From Mucilaginibacter sp. dw_454 (GTDB taxonomy: Bacteria > Bacteroidota > Bacteroidia > Sphingobacteriales > Sphingobacteriaceae): a DNA stretch of 64,000 nucleotides. Location of the stretch: assembly GCF_018449775.1 (NCBI RefSeq), contig NZ_JAAVVB010000003.1, positions 310,001-374,000 of the forward strand. Direction: 5' to 3'. Position numbers and translations under genes: made by a program. The stretch's first letter is position 1. Each line of letters begins with the position of its first letter. This document shows, piece by piece, positions 46,121-55,391 of the stretch. The notes beneath the pieces are model-generated. The model made no database searches, had not been told where the DNA came from, and saw only the letters and a list, made by a program, of their open reading frames with translations.

Positions 46121-46125
46121 TGTTT

Positions 46126-47673
46126 TTAGTGCACGTCGGTAGGAACCTTGACGTTCTTCTTGAAAGGTTGCAGGTAGAGCAACGGTATCGAGAAGAGCAT
46201 TACCAGCCCTGATATATAATAGGCATCGTCATAGGTTAATAGTAACGATTGACGGGTTACTGCACCCTCAATGGCAGCGTAGGCCATATGCATGGCGTCT
46301 ATAGTCGATTTGCCTTTGGCCAGAAATGCCTGCTCCATCATATGCAGCCTGTCGTTAAAGGCATTATTATAAGGGTTGATATTGCTCAACAGGTTACTGC
46401 GGTGAAAAGCAGTACGAATGTGAATAATGGTAGTTAACACCGCAATACCGAACGAACCACCCAGCTGACGCATCATATTGTTCAGACCGGTACCCTGACC
46501 CAGTTCCGGGCCTTTCAGGTCGGCAATGGCAAGGGTAGTTAACGGTACGAATAATAAAGCCATACCCACACCTCTGATCAGTAAAGGTATCAATACATCT
46601 TTCTGCCCGGTGCCCAGCGTCGAGTTACTCAACATCGTGGTAAACACAAAGAACAAGAACATACCGCCGGTTGCCATAAATTGAGCCGGGATACCTTTGT
46701 TAAGCGCCTTGCCTATAAAAGGCATCATCACAATAGTACATACACCGCCGGGAAACAAGAGTTCGCCTGTTTGCTGCGCGGAAAAGCCGAGCAGGTTCTG
46801 ACAAAATACCGGAAACACAAACACCGACCCATATAAACCAAAGCCCAGTACGAACGACGTAAACATACCCACTGCAAAACTTCGGTGTCGCAAAATGCTG
46901 AAATTTACAATAGGGTAGTCTATACTCAACTCTCGCCAAATAAATAATATTACTCCTAAAACAGCGGTAACGCTAAGCACCAGGATATAAGTTTTAGCAA
47001 ACCAGTCTTCATCTTCTCCTTTTTCTAATATGGTTTGTAAGCTTCCTACGGCTATGGCAAGCAACAGAATGCCCCACCAGTCGATAGGTTTACCTTTGGC
47101 CTCCTTGGGGGTTTCATTAATAAAGGTGAAAGCACAAAACGCAGCCAGCGCGCCTACCGGGATGTTTACATAAAAAATCCAGCGCCAGGTAGCGTGGTCT
47201 GTAATATAGCCACCAATGGTTGGGCCTACAGTAGGGCCTACAACCGCACCTAAACCAAATAGTGCCGTAGCGGTACCAATTTGCTCTCGCGGCCAGGTTT
47301 CAACCAAAATAGCCTGCGAGGTTGAAATTAAACCACCACCTGCCAAACCTTGCAAGATCCGGAACATTACCAGTTCGTTCAAACTTGTGGCGTTACCGCA
47401 CAAAAACGATGCTATGGTAAATACAATGATAGATGTTATAAAATATTGTTTACGCCCAAACCGGCTGCCTAACCAGCCTGACATGGGCAATATAATTACG
47501 TTTGCCACTGCATACCCGGTAACTACCCAGGCAACATCCGTAAGGGTTGCGCCAAGGTTTCCTTGTATTACGGGCAGGGATACGTTTACAATCGTGGTAT
47601 CAATAAGCTCCAGCAATGAAGCCACGATAACCGTGATGGTAATGATCCATTTTTTAAAGCCAGTTTCAGCCAT
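46126..47673 (-). CDS. emrB: DHA2-family multidrug efflux permease (EmrB-like)
   Basis: Inner-membrane proton-driven exporter of 515 residues with about 14 hydrophobic helices. It begins FKKWIITITVIVASLLELIDTTIVNVSLPVI (helix 1 with the D-T-T motif). The loop after helix 2 reads GWLGSRFGRKQYF, and motif C is GLGAVVGPTVGPTIGG. It is the last gene of tetR-tolC-emrA-emrB and needs the fusion protein and TolC-like channel to cross both membranes. Substrates are unknown. Gap to the emrA-like gene is about 50 bases. Confidence 0.93.
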   Translation of the reverse strand: MAETGFKKWIITITVIVASLLELIDTTIVNVSLPVIQGNLGATLTDVAWVVTGYAVANVIILPMSGWLGSRFGRKQYFITSIIVFTIASFLCGNATSLNELVMFRILQGLAGGGLISTSQAILVETWPREQIGTATALFGLGAVVGPTVGPTIGGYITDHATWRWIFYVNIPVGALAAFCAFTFINETPKEAKGKPIDWWGILLLAIAVGSLQTILEKGEDEDWFAKTYILVLSVTAVLGVILFIWRELSIDYPIVNFSILRHRSFAVGMFTSFVLGFGLYGSVFVFPVFCQNLLGFSAQQTGELLFPGGVCTIVMMPFIGKALNKGIPAQFMATGGMFLFFVFTTMLSNSTLGTGQKDVLIPLLIRGVGMALLFVPLTTLAIADLKGPELGQGTGLNNMMRQLGGSFGIAVLTTIIHIRTAFHRSNLLSNINPYNNAFNDRLHMMEQAFLAKGKSTIDAMHMAYAAIEGAVTRQSLLLTYDDAYYISGLVMLFSIPLLYLQPFKKNVKVPTDVH

Positions 47674-47723
47674 TTTTTGTTAGTATTATTTAATTAGTCA
47701 GGAGCCTGAACCCCCGGCTAAAT

Positions 47724-48782
47724 TTAGTTTTCAGTATTTACAGATACGTTAACACTCATACCCGGACGCAGTTTATCTAAAACGTCTTTTGAAGCGTTGA
47801 TCTTAATTTTGATGGGGATACGTTGTACTACTTTTACAAAGTTACCTGTAGCATTGTCCGGAGGTAATAATGAGAATTTAGCGCCGGTTGCAGGGGCAAA
47901 GTTGTATACCGTACCTTCAACTTTCATATCAGGATAACCATCAACCTCAATGTCAACTTTTAAACCGTTTTTGATTTTCTCTAATTGGGTTTCTTTAAAG
48001 TTAGCAGTGATGAACAAGCTGTTATCATTAACAATAGAGAATAAAGTTTGTCCGGCTTGTACCAATTGACCCAATTGCACATTCTTTTTAGATGCCACGC
48101 CACTTGCAGGGGCTTTAACATCTGTATAGCTTAATTGCAGTTTAGCATAGTCAACATCAACCTGGCGTTGGCTAACACCTGTATGGGTAACTTTTAACTG
48201 GTCGCGGGTGGTACCAATTTGTTGTACCGCTGCTTTGTATTGATCTTTAGCTGCAGCCAAATTAGCGTTTGCTACGTCAAGGTCAGATTTAGCCTGATCA
48301 AATTGTTGTTGGGTAATAGAACCATCTTTTACCAGGTTGGCAAAACGGGCATAATCTTTAGCAACTTTGTCTAAACGTGCCTGTGCCGATACTACACCTG
48401 CTTTAGCCACTGCAGAGTTTGATGCAGTAGTAAAGATCTGCGACTCGCCTACGCCTACGCCGGCACTTGCGCCAACTTGAGCAGATTGAGCTTGTTCTAA
48501 TTTTACCTGGTAATCGCGAGGGTCAATTTTAACTAATATCTGGTCTTTGTTAACATGCATGTTTTCTTCAAAGTAAATGCTGTCAACGTATCCGCCAACG
48601 CGTGCTACTACCGGGCTTATATCGCCGTCAACCTGAGCGTCATCAGTATCAACGTGCTTGCCGTAGTATATATATTCTTTTACACCAAAGATTGCACCAC
48701 CTATAAGTATAAGGCCTAATATAATAGGAAGTACTCTGTTGGGTTTCTTTGCTGGTGTTTCGTGTGTGTCTTGCTTTGCCAT
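47724..48782 (-). CDS. emrA: Membrane fusion protein (EmrA/HlyD-like)
   Basis: Periplasmic adaptor of a tripartite pump, 352 residues. One membrane helix sits near residues 17-36 (VLPIILGLILIGGAIFGVKEY). Next comes the biotinyl-lipoyl-like start DTDDAQVDGDISPVVARVGGYV, and a coiled-coil hairpin between about residues 90 and 210. The second lipoyl half is YTDVKAPASGVASKKNVQLGQLV, and beta-barrel segments run to VSVNTEN. It lies between the TolC-like and permease genes with short spacers. The identification as EmrA-type rests on its pairing with a DHA2 permease. Confidence 0.93.
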   Translation of the reverse strand: MAKQDTHETPAKKPNRVLPIILGLILIGGAIFGVKEYIYYGKHVDTDDAQVDGDISPVVARVGGYVDSIYFEENMHVNKDQILVKIDPRDYQVKLEQAQSAQVGASAGVGVGESQIFTTASNSAVAKAGVVSAQARLDKVAKDYARFANLVKDGSITQQQFDQAKSDLDVANANLAAAKDQYKAAVQQIGTTRDQLKVTHTGVSQRQVDVDYAKLQLSYTDVKAPASGVASKKNVQLGQLVQAGQTLFSIVNDNSLFITANFKETQLEKIKNGLKVDIEVDGYPDMKVEGTVYNFAPATGAKFSLLPPDNATGNFVKVVQRIPIKIKINASKDVLDKLRPGMSVNVSVNTEN

Positions 48783-48804
48783 TTTATTGAGTGTTGTTGT
48801 TATA

Positions 48805-50163
48805 TTATTTGTTAAGTTTTCCGGTTGATTTCATTAGGGTATAGTAGGCCAGTCCTGCATCAGCTTTAGCTAATTCAAGATTGATCTGTGCCTGGTAGAG
48901 TAGGGTCTCGGCATCAGCTTTATCTGTTGCCGACGCGATATTGCTTTTGTATTTTGAAGCCAGTATGTTGTTGTTTTCGCCGGCTTGCTCTATTGATGTT
49001 TGTAAAAGTTTGATCTTATCCAAAGCAGTCTCATAAGCGTGATAGTTTTGGTTCACTTCGTTTTTGATATTATCTGAAGTAATGCCTTTGTTTATCTCCA
49101 CCTCGTCGCGCTGAATGTGCGCTTGCGACAGTTTGTTTTTGTTGGTCCACAATGAGCTAAAATTCCATGAAGCGGTTAAGCCAATGGTCACCGGCGTAAT
49201 AAAGCTACCTATTTTAGGTATCGGGCTGCCGGCCACGTCAACATAATAACCACCTGCCGATGCTGCCAATGTTGGCGTTGTATTGGCGTTGATAGACTTG
49301 ATGTTGGTTTCGGCATACTTGCCGCGTAATTCAAGTTGTTGAAACTCCTGGCGATTACTGAAAGCGCTGTCGATATAATTATTCAACGGACCCAGTTCTC
49401 TGGTTGGTTCGATGATCTGATCGATATTCAATTGTGTAGTTTCAGGTAAACCCAAAAGGATGTTCAGATCATAGTTAATTACTTTGCGATTTTGTTCCAG
49501 GTCGATGCCGGTTAACTGAACGTTAGCGCGCTGTAACTGGAAACGCAGCACATCATTCTTGGTAACCAAACCCTGGTCAAAAAAACGTTGCGATTGGTGG
49601 ATTTGCGCATCAATAGTCTCCAAATTTTGCGCTACCACCTTTTTGCTTTGCAATACCTTATACAGATTGTAATAAGCGCTGATGATATCGTACTTGATCT
49701 GGTCGCGGTCCTTATCGGCATCCAGACGAGATATGCTGGTTAACAATTGATTAGATTGTTGCGCATATTTTAGTTTACCACCTGCAAAAATGGTTTCGTT
49801 TAACGATACGATACCTAAGTAGGCATTGTCGTTTTTTGGCAGGCCGATGCTTTCTGAACCAAAAGCCAGTTTATTGTAAGGAATCTCCGCACGATCGTAA
49901 GCAAAACTTACAGAACCGGTAGGCAAAACATTGTCTTTAGTCTGGTTGTACTGGGCAACTGCTTCGTCGATTTTTGATTGCGAAAGTTTCAAAACCTTGC
50001 TATTGGCCAGGCCAAGTTTAACGGCTTCGTCTAATGTGATGGTTCTGTCCTGAGCGTGCGCTCTGTTAGACACCAGCGACATCAGCAGCAGGGATAGCGC
50101 TATCGCTAATATCGGCAGCTTGCAGAGATGTAGTTTGTGGGATGTATTAAATTGTATATTCAT
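48805..50163 (-). CDS. TolC-family outer-membrane efflux protein
   Basis: Outer-membrane channel partner, 452 residues. A signal peptide (about residues 14-38, ending HAQ) is preceded by a somewhat long N-terminus, so a later start is possible. The duplicated OEP repeat is visible: TLDEAVKLGLANSKVLKLSQSKIDEAVAQYNQ and, in the second half, NKLSQAHIQRDEVEINKGIT. Long helices between them should form the periplasmic tunnel. It lies just 5 bases from the tetR stop (50169), so it is in the tetR operon. Confidence 0.92.
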   Translation of the reverse strand: MNIQFNTSHKLHLCKLPILAIALSLLLMSLVSNRAHAQDRTITLDEAVKLGLANSKVLKLSQSKIDEAVAQYNQTKDNVLPTGSVSFAYDRAEIPYNKLAFGSESIGLPKNDNAYLGIVSLNETIFAGGKLKYAQQSNQLLTSISRLDADKDRDQIKYDIISAYYNLYKVLQSKKVVAQNLETIDAQIHQSQRFFDQGLVTKNDVLRFQLQRANVQLTGIDLEQNRKVINYDLNILLGLPETTQLNIDQIIEPTRELGPLNNYIDSAFSNRQEFQQLELRGKYAETNIKSINANTTPTLAASAGGYYVDVAGSPIPKIGSFITPVTIGLTASWNFSSLWTNKNKLSQAHIQRDEVEINKGITSDNIKNEVNQNYHAYETALDKIKLLQTSIEQAGENNNILASKYKSNIASATDKADAETLLYQAQINLELAKADAGLAYYTLMKSTGKLNK

Positions 50164-50168
50164 AGTTC

Positions 50169-50798
50169 TTAGTTGAATAGGTATGCTTTTAATAAATTTT
50201 TCATGAAGCTTTTAATCTGCGGCTTCAATCTTGTTTCAATCATTTTGTCGTCGGTAATGTCGTACCCTAACAAAGGTTCTGCCATCATTGGCGTATTGAG
50301 TATGTAGTTTTTAGTTCCGTACAAAGTGGCTATAACCATGGCTACGTCAATGTCTTTTTTAAACTCGCCGTTAGCAATGCCTTCGTTTAATATTTTGTCG
50401 AGTTCCGTAACGTTCTTCAACAACATATCTCTCAGTTTATGAGAAAGATCATTCCCTCTATTCATACCCATTTCCTGGTACAAAAGTTTTTGGAAACAGT
50501 TGTTAGCTACCACTTTATCGCCATACAATTCAATGTACTGCTCCATTTTTGACCAGGCACTGATACTGCCATCATTACCCAGGTTTTGCAAAATGTCTTG
50601 AAAAGATGCGATCTTACGTTGAAACACCGCCAGGAACAAACCATCTTTCGAGCCGAAATAATAGTTGAGCATGGCCATGTTAACACCGGCTTCACCAGAT
50701 ATCAATCGGGTTGAGGCGCCGTCAAAACCTTTTTCTGAGAACACGCGCTCGGCGACGTCCAGAATGTGGTCTTTTTTATCAATTTTATCTTTGTCCAT
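50169..50798 (-). CDS. TetR-family regulator of the efflux operon
   Basis: Repressor-type regulator of 209 residues. The N-terminal helix-turn-helix is KDHILDVAERVFSEKGFDGASTRLISGEAGVNMAMLNYYFGSKDGLFL (about 9-56). The C-terminal helical part should bind the inducing compound. It is the first gene of a four-gene pump operon, so it probably represses itself and the pump until a substrate binds. Palindromic candidates for its operator lie immediately upstream at 50819-50838 and 50894-50909. Confidence 0.92.
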   Translation of the reverse strand: MDKDKIDKKDHILDVAERVFSEKGFDGASTRLISGEAGVNMAMLNYYFGSKDGLFLAVFQRKIASFQDILQNLGNDGSISAWSKMEQYIELYGDKVVANNCFQKLLYQEMGMNRGNDLSHKLRDMLLKNVTELDKILNEGIANGEFKKDIDVAMVIATLYGTKNYILNTPMMAEPLLGYDITDDKMIETRLKPQIKSFMKNLLKAYLFN

Positions 50799-50812
50799 AA
50801 TCTTTTAACACC

Positions 50813-50909
50813 ACAAAGTTAATCAAACGATTGATTAAAGTAAAATTATTTTTATGTTAACTTTGTAAGTTATTGATAATCAACTATAAAAAATTAATCA
50901 ATCGATTAA
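50813..50909. promoter_or_regulatory. Promoter/operator region of the tetR efflux operon
   Basis: A -7-like TAACTTTG on the minus strand (50814-50821) is overlapped by the dyad TTAATCAAACGATTGATTAA (50819-50838). A second dyad TTAATCAATCGATTAA lies at 50894-50909. An outer inverted repeat ACAAAGTTAA (50813-50822) / TTAACTTTGT (50857-50866) encloses the first. The shared core TTAATCAA..CGATT suggests two binding sites of one dimeric regulator. No -33 TTG was found. The rest of 50910-51035 is unremarkable. Confidence 0.7.
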
Positions 50910-51035
50910 CTAATTAGGTGAATTTGGTGTTAAGCCCTTGTTTTATTGACGATTGAAATAATAGGAATTGGACAAAAGGGGTGGGGAAATGTTACAATAT
51001 AGTCCTCAGTTTGAGGGCGACTATCCTACCGACCC

Positions 51036-51130
51036 GTCATTGTGAGCGAGGTACGAGCGTGACAATCTCTTTACGACAAGGCGAACAAGCGATCCGGAGA
51101 TCGTCACGCTCGTACCTCGCTCACGATGAC
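51036..51130. repeat. Inverted repeat, family C
   Basis: GTCATTGTGAGCGAGGTACG at the left and CGTACCTCGCTCACGATGAC at the right are near-complementary arms of about 32 bases, with a 30-base centre. Related in style to families A and B but with its own arm sequence. Confidence 0.85.
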
Positions 51131-51208
51131 GAAGTGGTATAATGAATCCTCACCAAAAAATTACGATTGTATAACCTAAACCTATATTTTGTACTATCAA
51201 TCTTTTAA

Positions 51209-51216
51209 TATCTTTG
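51209..51216 (+). promoter_or_regulatory. -7 box of the PIG-L gene, leaderless
   Basis: TATCTTTG matches TAnnTTTG and ends three bases before the ATG at 51220. A start four bases beyond the box would be the A of the ATG. No TTG at 19-21 bases. Confidence 0.4.
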
Positions 51217-51219
51217 GCT

Positions 51220-53694
51220 ATGAACCGTTTCATTCTATTTGCCGCCATTTTATTGACAACCGGCCACGCTTTTTCGCAAACCGCCCCGCCGGCCGACCTG
51301 GTAACTATTCAACAGAGCTTAAATAAATTAAATGTACTGGGCAGTGTGCTTTACGTGGCCGCGCACCCCGACGATGAAAATACCCGCCTGCTGGCTTACC
51401 TGGCGCAAGAAAAGCATTACCGCACCGGTTACTTGTCGCTTACCCGCGGCGATGGTGGCCAAAACCTGATAGGCAATGAGCAAGGCGAGGTGTTAGGTTT
51501 AATACGCACCCAAGAACTATTAGCGGCCCGCAGAGTTGATGGCGCTGAGCAGTTTTTTAGTCGCGCCAATGATTTCGGCTTTTCAAAAGGACCGGGCGAG
51601 ACTTTAAAGATCTGGGATCATGAAAAAGTATTGGGCGATGCCGTGTGGGTGATCCGTAAGTTCAGGCCGGATGTGATTATCTGCCGTTTCCCAACTACAG
51701 GCGAGGGCGGCCATGGGCATCATACTTCATCGGCCATTATAGCGCAGGAAGCATTTGCTGCTGCGGCCGACCCGAAACGTTTCCCCGAGCAATTAAAATA
51801 TGTACAAACCTGGCAAGCGAAACGACTGTTGTGGAATACCTTCAGTTTCGGTACCGTGAATACCACGGCCAACAACCAGTTTAAAATTGACGTAGGCGTT
51901 TATAACCCGATTTTAGGTAAAGGTTACGGCGAGATGGCTGCCGACAGCCGATCGAACCATAAAACACAGGGCTTTGGTACACCTAAGGTACGCGGAGCCG
52001 GTTTAGAGTATTTTAAAACGATCCTGGGCGATGCACCTAAAGACAGCCTGCTGTCGGGCGTTAACACCACCTGGACCCGTGTTGCGGGCGGCGAGTCAAT
52101 AGCCGAGCAGATCAACTTCATCAAAAAGAATTTCGACAGCCAAAACCCGCAAAATTCGGTTCCGGCCTTAATTGATGTATTGAACCGGGTTGCTGCGATT
52201 AAAGATACCTACTGGCGCGATCAAAAATCAAAAGAATTAAGGGACCTGATTACTGGTTGTGCGGGATTATGGTTTGAATCGTACGCCATGGAGCCGGTTT
52301 ATGCGGTTGGCGATAGCATCGGCATTGTTTCTCAGATCTATACGCCTTATAAACTGGCTATCCCTGGCTTCGAGATCAGGTCGACCCCAAAATACTCCAA
52401 CATTTATGAGGATAGGTTAGGCTCGGCCTTTAAGCCCGGTGTATTGTTGCGTGATACATTGACCGGCGCAGGCAAAATAGCAGCTAAGTTGTCGCAGCCT
52501 TATTGGCTGGCCGCTCCGCATAATTTAGGCACCTATACCTTGCCTAACGATACGCTGGCGGGTAATCCGGAAAATACTGATTACCCGCGTACCTGGTTCT
52601 CTTTTGCCATGGGCGGTAAAAAGGTGACCTATGAGCGTAAACTGATGTATAAATATGTTGACCCTGCCAAAGGCGAGATCTATGCACCAGTGGTAGTTGC
52701 CCCGCCGGTTACAACTAATATCCTGAGTAAAGATTACATTTTTAGCTCGGCGCAGCCGCAAACCGTACAGGTAAAACTGCAAAGCTTTACCAAAGCCAGC
52801 GGCAGCATTAGCCTGAAAGCGCCGTCGGGCTGGAAGATCAGTCCTGAAAGCATAGACTTTACTAATAAAGCCAAAGGAGCCGAGTGGGTAGAGACATTTA
52901 CCATAACGCCAACCGGCAGCAACCCGCGTACAGATATTTTAAAAGCAGTGGTTACAACACACGGTAAAGAATGGTCTATGGGTATACAGCGAATCAATTA
53001 TGATCACATCCCGGCCATTACTTTGTTCCCACCGGCCGAAGCGAAGCTGATCAACATCGACCTAAAAACTGCGGGCAAAAAGATTGGCTACCTGGCCGGT
53101 GCCGGCGATTTGGTGCCTGAAGCGCTAACGCAAGTGGGGTATGAGGTGCACCAATTAACAGAGAACGATATCATGAATACCGATCTGTCAATTTACGATG
53201 CGATAGTTGTTGGTGTGCGTGCTTATAATATTAACCCACGTTTGGTAGTTGAGCAGCCAAAGCTGCTGCAATACATTAATAATGGTGGCAATATGGTAGT
53301 ACAATATAATGTATACGCGCCGCTGGTGCTGAATCAGGTTGGCCCGTATCCGTTTAAAATAACCAATGATAGGGTGACTGATGAGAATGCCAAAGTTACT
53401 TTCTTGGAGCCGCAAAACCCGGTGCTAAACTACCCAAACAAAATTACAGATGCCGATTTTGACGGCTGGATCCAGGAGCGCGGATTGTACTTTACCAGTA
53501 GCGTTGACAATCACTATTCAAAAATACTGAGCATGGGCGATCCGGGAGAAGGGCAAAACCCAGGCTCATTGATCGTAGCCGATTATGGCAAGGGCCGCTT
53601 TGTTTATACCTCGCTTGATTTCTTCCGCGAATTGCCTGCGGGTGTGCCTGGGGCGTATAGATTGTTTGTGAATTTATTGAGTAAGCCGCAGTAA
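51220..53694 (+). CDS. Secreted PIG-L family deacetylase with large C-terminal extension
   Basis: Exported protein of 824 residues; signal peptide MNRFILFAAILLTTGHAFSQ. The N-terminal LmbE/PIG-L domain (about 40-230) removes acetyl groups from N-acetylated sugars in known members. It has the zinc motif AHPDDE (48-53) and the second metal motif GHGHH (164-168). The middle (about 240-500) has beta domains with no named match. The C-terminal 230 residues (IGYLAGAGDLVPEALTQVGYEVHQL, IVVGVRAYNIN, YINNGGNMVVQYN) resemble a ThuA/glutamine-amidotransferase-like fold. The start at the first ATG is clear and a terminator follows. Substrate unknown. Bacillithiol biosynthesis BshB is unlikely given the secretion signal. 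Confidence 0.87.
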   Translation: MNRFILFAAILLTTGHAFSQTAPPADLVTIQQSLNKLNVLGSVLYVAAHPDDENTRLLAYLAQEKHYRTGYLSLTRGDGGQNLIGNEQGEVLGLIRTQELLAARRVDGAEQFFSRANDFGFSKGPGETLKIWDHEKVLGDAVWVIRKFRPDVIICRFPTTGEGGHGHHTSSAIIAQEAFAAAADPKRFPEQLKYVQTWQAKRLLWNTFSFGTVNTTANNQFKIDVGVYNPILGKGYGEMAADSRSNHKTQGFGTPKVRGAGLEYFKTILGDAPKDSLLSGVNTTWTRVAGGESIAEQINFIKKNFDSQNPQNSVPALIDVLNRVAAIKDTYWRDQKSKELRDLITGCAGLWFESYAMEPVYAVGDSIGIVSQIYTPYKLAIPGFEIRSTPKYSNIYEDRLGSAFKPGVLLRDTLTGAGKIAAKLSQPYWLAAPHNLGTYTLPNDTLAGNPENTDYPRTWFSFAMGGKKVTYERKLMYKYVDPAKGEIYAPVVVAPPVTTNILSKDYIFSSAQPQTVQVKLQSFTKASGSISLKAPSGWKISPESIDFTNKAKGAEWVETFTITPTGSNPRTDILKAVVTTHGKEWSMGIQRINYDHIPAITLFPPAEAKLINIDLKTAGKKIGYLAGAGDLVPEALTQVGYEVHQLTENDIMNTDLSIYDAIVVGVRAYNINPRLVVEQPKLLQYINNGGNMVVQYNVYAPLVLNQVGPYPFKITNDRVTDENAKVTFLEPQNPVLNYPNKITDADFDGWIQERGLYFTSSVDNHYSKILSMGDPGEGQNPGSLIVADYGKGRFVYTSLDFFRELPAGVPGAYRLFVNLLSKPQ

Positions 53695-53735
53695 ATGTGC
53701 AGATATGCAGATGTGCGAATGTGCAGATGATTATA

Positions 53736-53769
53736 AATAAGAAATGCCGATTAATCGGCATTTCTTATT
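53736..53769. terminator. Bidirectional terminator
   Basis: AATAAGAAATGCCGAT (53736-53751) pairs with ATCGGCATTTCTTATT (53754-53769) with a two-base loop, between convergent PIG-L and DUF4097 genes. The preceding 40 bases repeat GTGCAGAT-like units. Confidence 0.9.
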
Positions 53770-53783
53770 ATATGTAAATCTTG

Positions 53784-54500
53784 TTATGGTTTCCTCAAAT
53801 AGATCTTTCCATAATCCGAACTAAGTACGCAGGCAGATTTATTATTTCCCGCATCCGCAGTAATAGAATTAAAGAAGTCACGTTTTTCGTGTGCGGTAAT
53901 CTTCATGTCCAGGTTTGACAATATTTCGCCAAAACGCGTTGTTGCCTTCAAGGTGCCCGTATGAGCAGTATTGATAGTAGCATCAACACCGCCATAAGTA
54001 TCATCTACTGTAATAGGGGCGTTAAAGTTGGCTATCTCTACCATACCATAAGTGGCTTTAATATTGGTTGCGCAACCTGCGGGTACCTTAATTTCAACAA
54101 CCGCGTCAATATTGGCGCCTTCGTTAGACTGTGTTACGCCAGGTAGCTTCTGAGCATCCTTGTATTCTTGTTTAGTTTTATAAAACGTTTTTACACCATT
54201 ACGTGTAATTGAATATTGGCGCGGTATTTTATCGAAATTGGTATGGTTGCTAATGGTTACAACACCATTTAACTCCTGTTCTTCCAGGCTGAAGTAATCA
54301 TTTTTTTCGGCATCATTTAAATCAATTTTAGCAACAACAGATATCTCGTTTTTATCCCAGGTACTTATTTTTACGGTCGGATAATCGAACTTAAAATTAA
54401 TTGGCTCGCCGGCTTTAACCGGGTAAGAGCGGGTGATGGTACTTTGTGCCTGCGCGCCAAAAGCCAGGGCGCAGCAAATGCATACGAAAAGATTTTTCAT
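53784..54500 (-). CDS. DUF4097-like exported protein A, ECF module 2
   Basis: Exported protein of 238 residues with signal peptide MKNLFVCICCALAFGAQAQ; the start is the natural one, as the in-frame ATG further upstream is inside the neighbouring gene. The strand-rich middle and end (FDYPTVKISTWDKNEISVVAKI, IKVPAGCATNIKATYGMVEIANF, ATTRFGEILSN, VLSSDYGKIYLRKP) match the DUF4097 beta-helix style. Its last residues SSDYGKIYLRKP closely resemble those of the adjacent paralogue (TSEYGKIYLRTGK). It follows that gene by 31 bases in the same direction, so it belongs to the operon led by the sigma gene at 56721. Confidence 0.78.
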   Translation of the reverse strand: MKNLFVCICCALAFGAQAQSTITRSYPVKAGEPINFKFDYPTVKISTWDKNEISVVAKIDLNDAEKNDYFSLEEQELNGVVTISNHTNFDKIPRQYSITRNGVKTFYKTKQEYKDAQKLPGVTQSNEGANIDAVVEIKVPAGCATNIKATYGMVEIANFNAPITVDDTYGGVDATINTAHTGTLKATTRFGEILSNLDMKITAHEKRDFFNSITADAGNNKSACVLSSDYGKIYLRKP

Positions 54501-54531
54501 GTCAATTTTTTTTAAGGATGTCTGTTTTTGA

Positions 54532-55299
54532 TTATTTGCCGGTACGCAGGTAGATCTTTCCGTACTCAGAGGTGAGCTTAAAATCTGTGCCACCGCCATT
54601 GATCTTTCCGTTAACCAGCTTACCATAGCTAATCATATTATCGGCTTTGTTTTTCTCAATCACTATTTTCAAATCTGCCGATGCCAAAATCTCGCCGAAT
54701 GAAGTGCTCAATTTAACATCTGCTTTAGTTTCTGTAGGCACAGTTACGTCTACAGCGCCATAAGTCGAAGCAATTGAAACAGGGCCTTTGATAATGCCGT
54801 TAAATTTAGCTTTAACTTCACCATACAGTGCTCTAACGGTCATCGGGCCGGTTACGTTGTCAAGCACTACCTCATTATAATCAGCAGACACTTCAATCTC
54901 ATTCGTCATATTTTTGAATTCGATTTTACCAGCATCTGCAACCACATGGCATGCCGAAGAAACGATTATATTTTTGGGAACCATTATTTTAAGGCCGGCC
55001 GAATTACCTACCGGGTGTACCTCGAGGTTGTTGCCGTTTTCCGTAACGCTGATACCAAGTCCGGTATTGTCTGTATAACCGTCGCCGCTTATGGCGCGCA
55101 GGCCTTTAGCGCGCGGGTCTTTTTCTTTTTCTTTTAAGGCTGATTTAAAAACAACTTCGTTGCCATCGTAACCTTCAACAGTAACTTCGGCCACGTCGAG
55201 CGTAATTTTGCCGCCAGATTTGGCAACTTTATATTCCTGGGCGCTGGCCAAGCCAAACATCGAAAGCCCAAGTAGTGTAGTAATGATATATTTTTTCAT
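54532..55299 (-). CDS. DUF4097-like exported protein B, ECF module 2
   Basis: Exported protein of 255 residues with signal peptide MKKYIITTLLGLSMFGLASAQ. The remainder is repetitive beta structure (LDVAEVTVEGYDGNEVVFKSA, EIEVSADYNEVVLDNVTGP, VRALYGEVKAKFNG, VSIASTYGAVDV, LSTSFGEILAS, DFKLTSEYGKIYLRTGK), with turns in the pattern YG(E/A/K)V. It lies immediately before paralogue A and after the anti-sigma-like gene, 92 bases away. Function unknown. Three such proteins in this window are tied to ECF modules, which suggests envelope-stress responsive envelope structures. Confidence 0.78.
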   Translation of the reverse strand: MKKYIITTLLGLSMFGLASAQEYKVAKSGGKITLDVAEVTVEGYDGNEVVFKSALKEKEKDPRAKGLRAISGDGYTDNTGLGISVTENGNNLEVHPVGNSAGLKIMVPKNIIVSSACHVVADAGKIEFKNMTNEIEVSADYNEVVLDNVTGPMTVRALYGEVKAKFNGIIKGPVSIASTYGAVDVTVPTETKADVKLSTSFGEILASADLKIVIEKNKADNMISYGKLVNGKINGGGTDFKLTSEYGKIYLRTGK

Positions 55300-55391
55300 T
55301 TTCTTTTTAAATTAATTTGTTGGTGATTTAACTATTTGCATTCGCTTAGCTTTCCGTCATGCATGAACCGATGGGCTTAGCGTTCGCTTTT

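Noticed and set aside
45825-46125. Riboswitch upstream of pnuC
   Set aside because: The -7 box abuts the ATG, leaving no leader RNA in which a riboswitch could sit, and no conserved aptamer was recognised.
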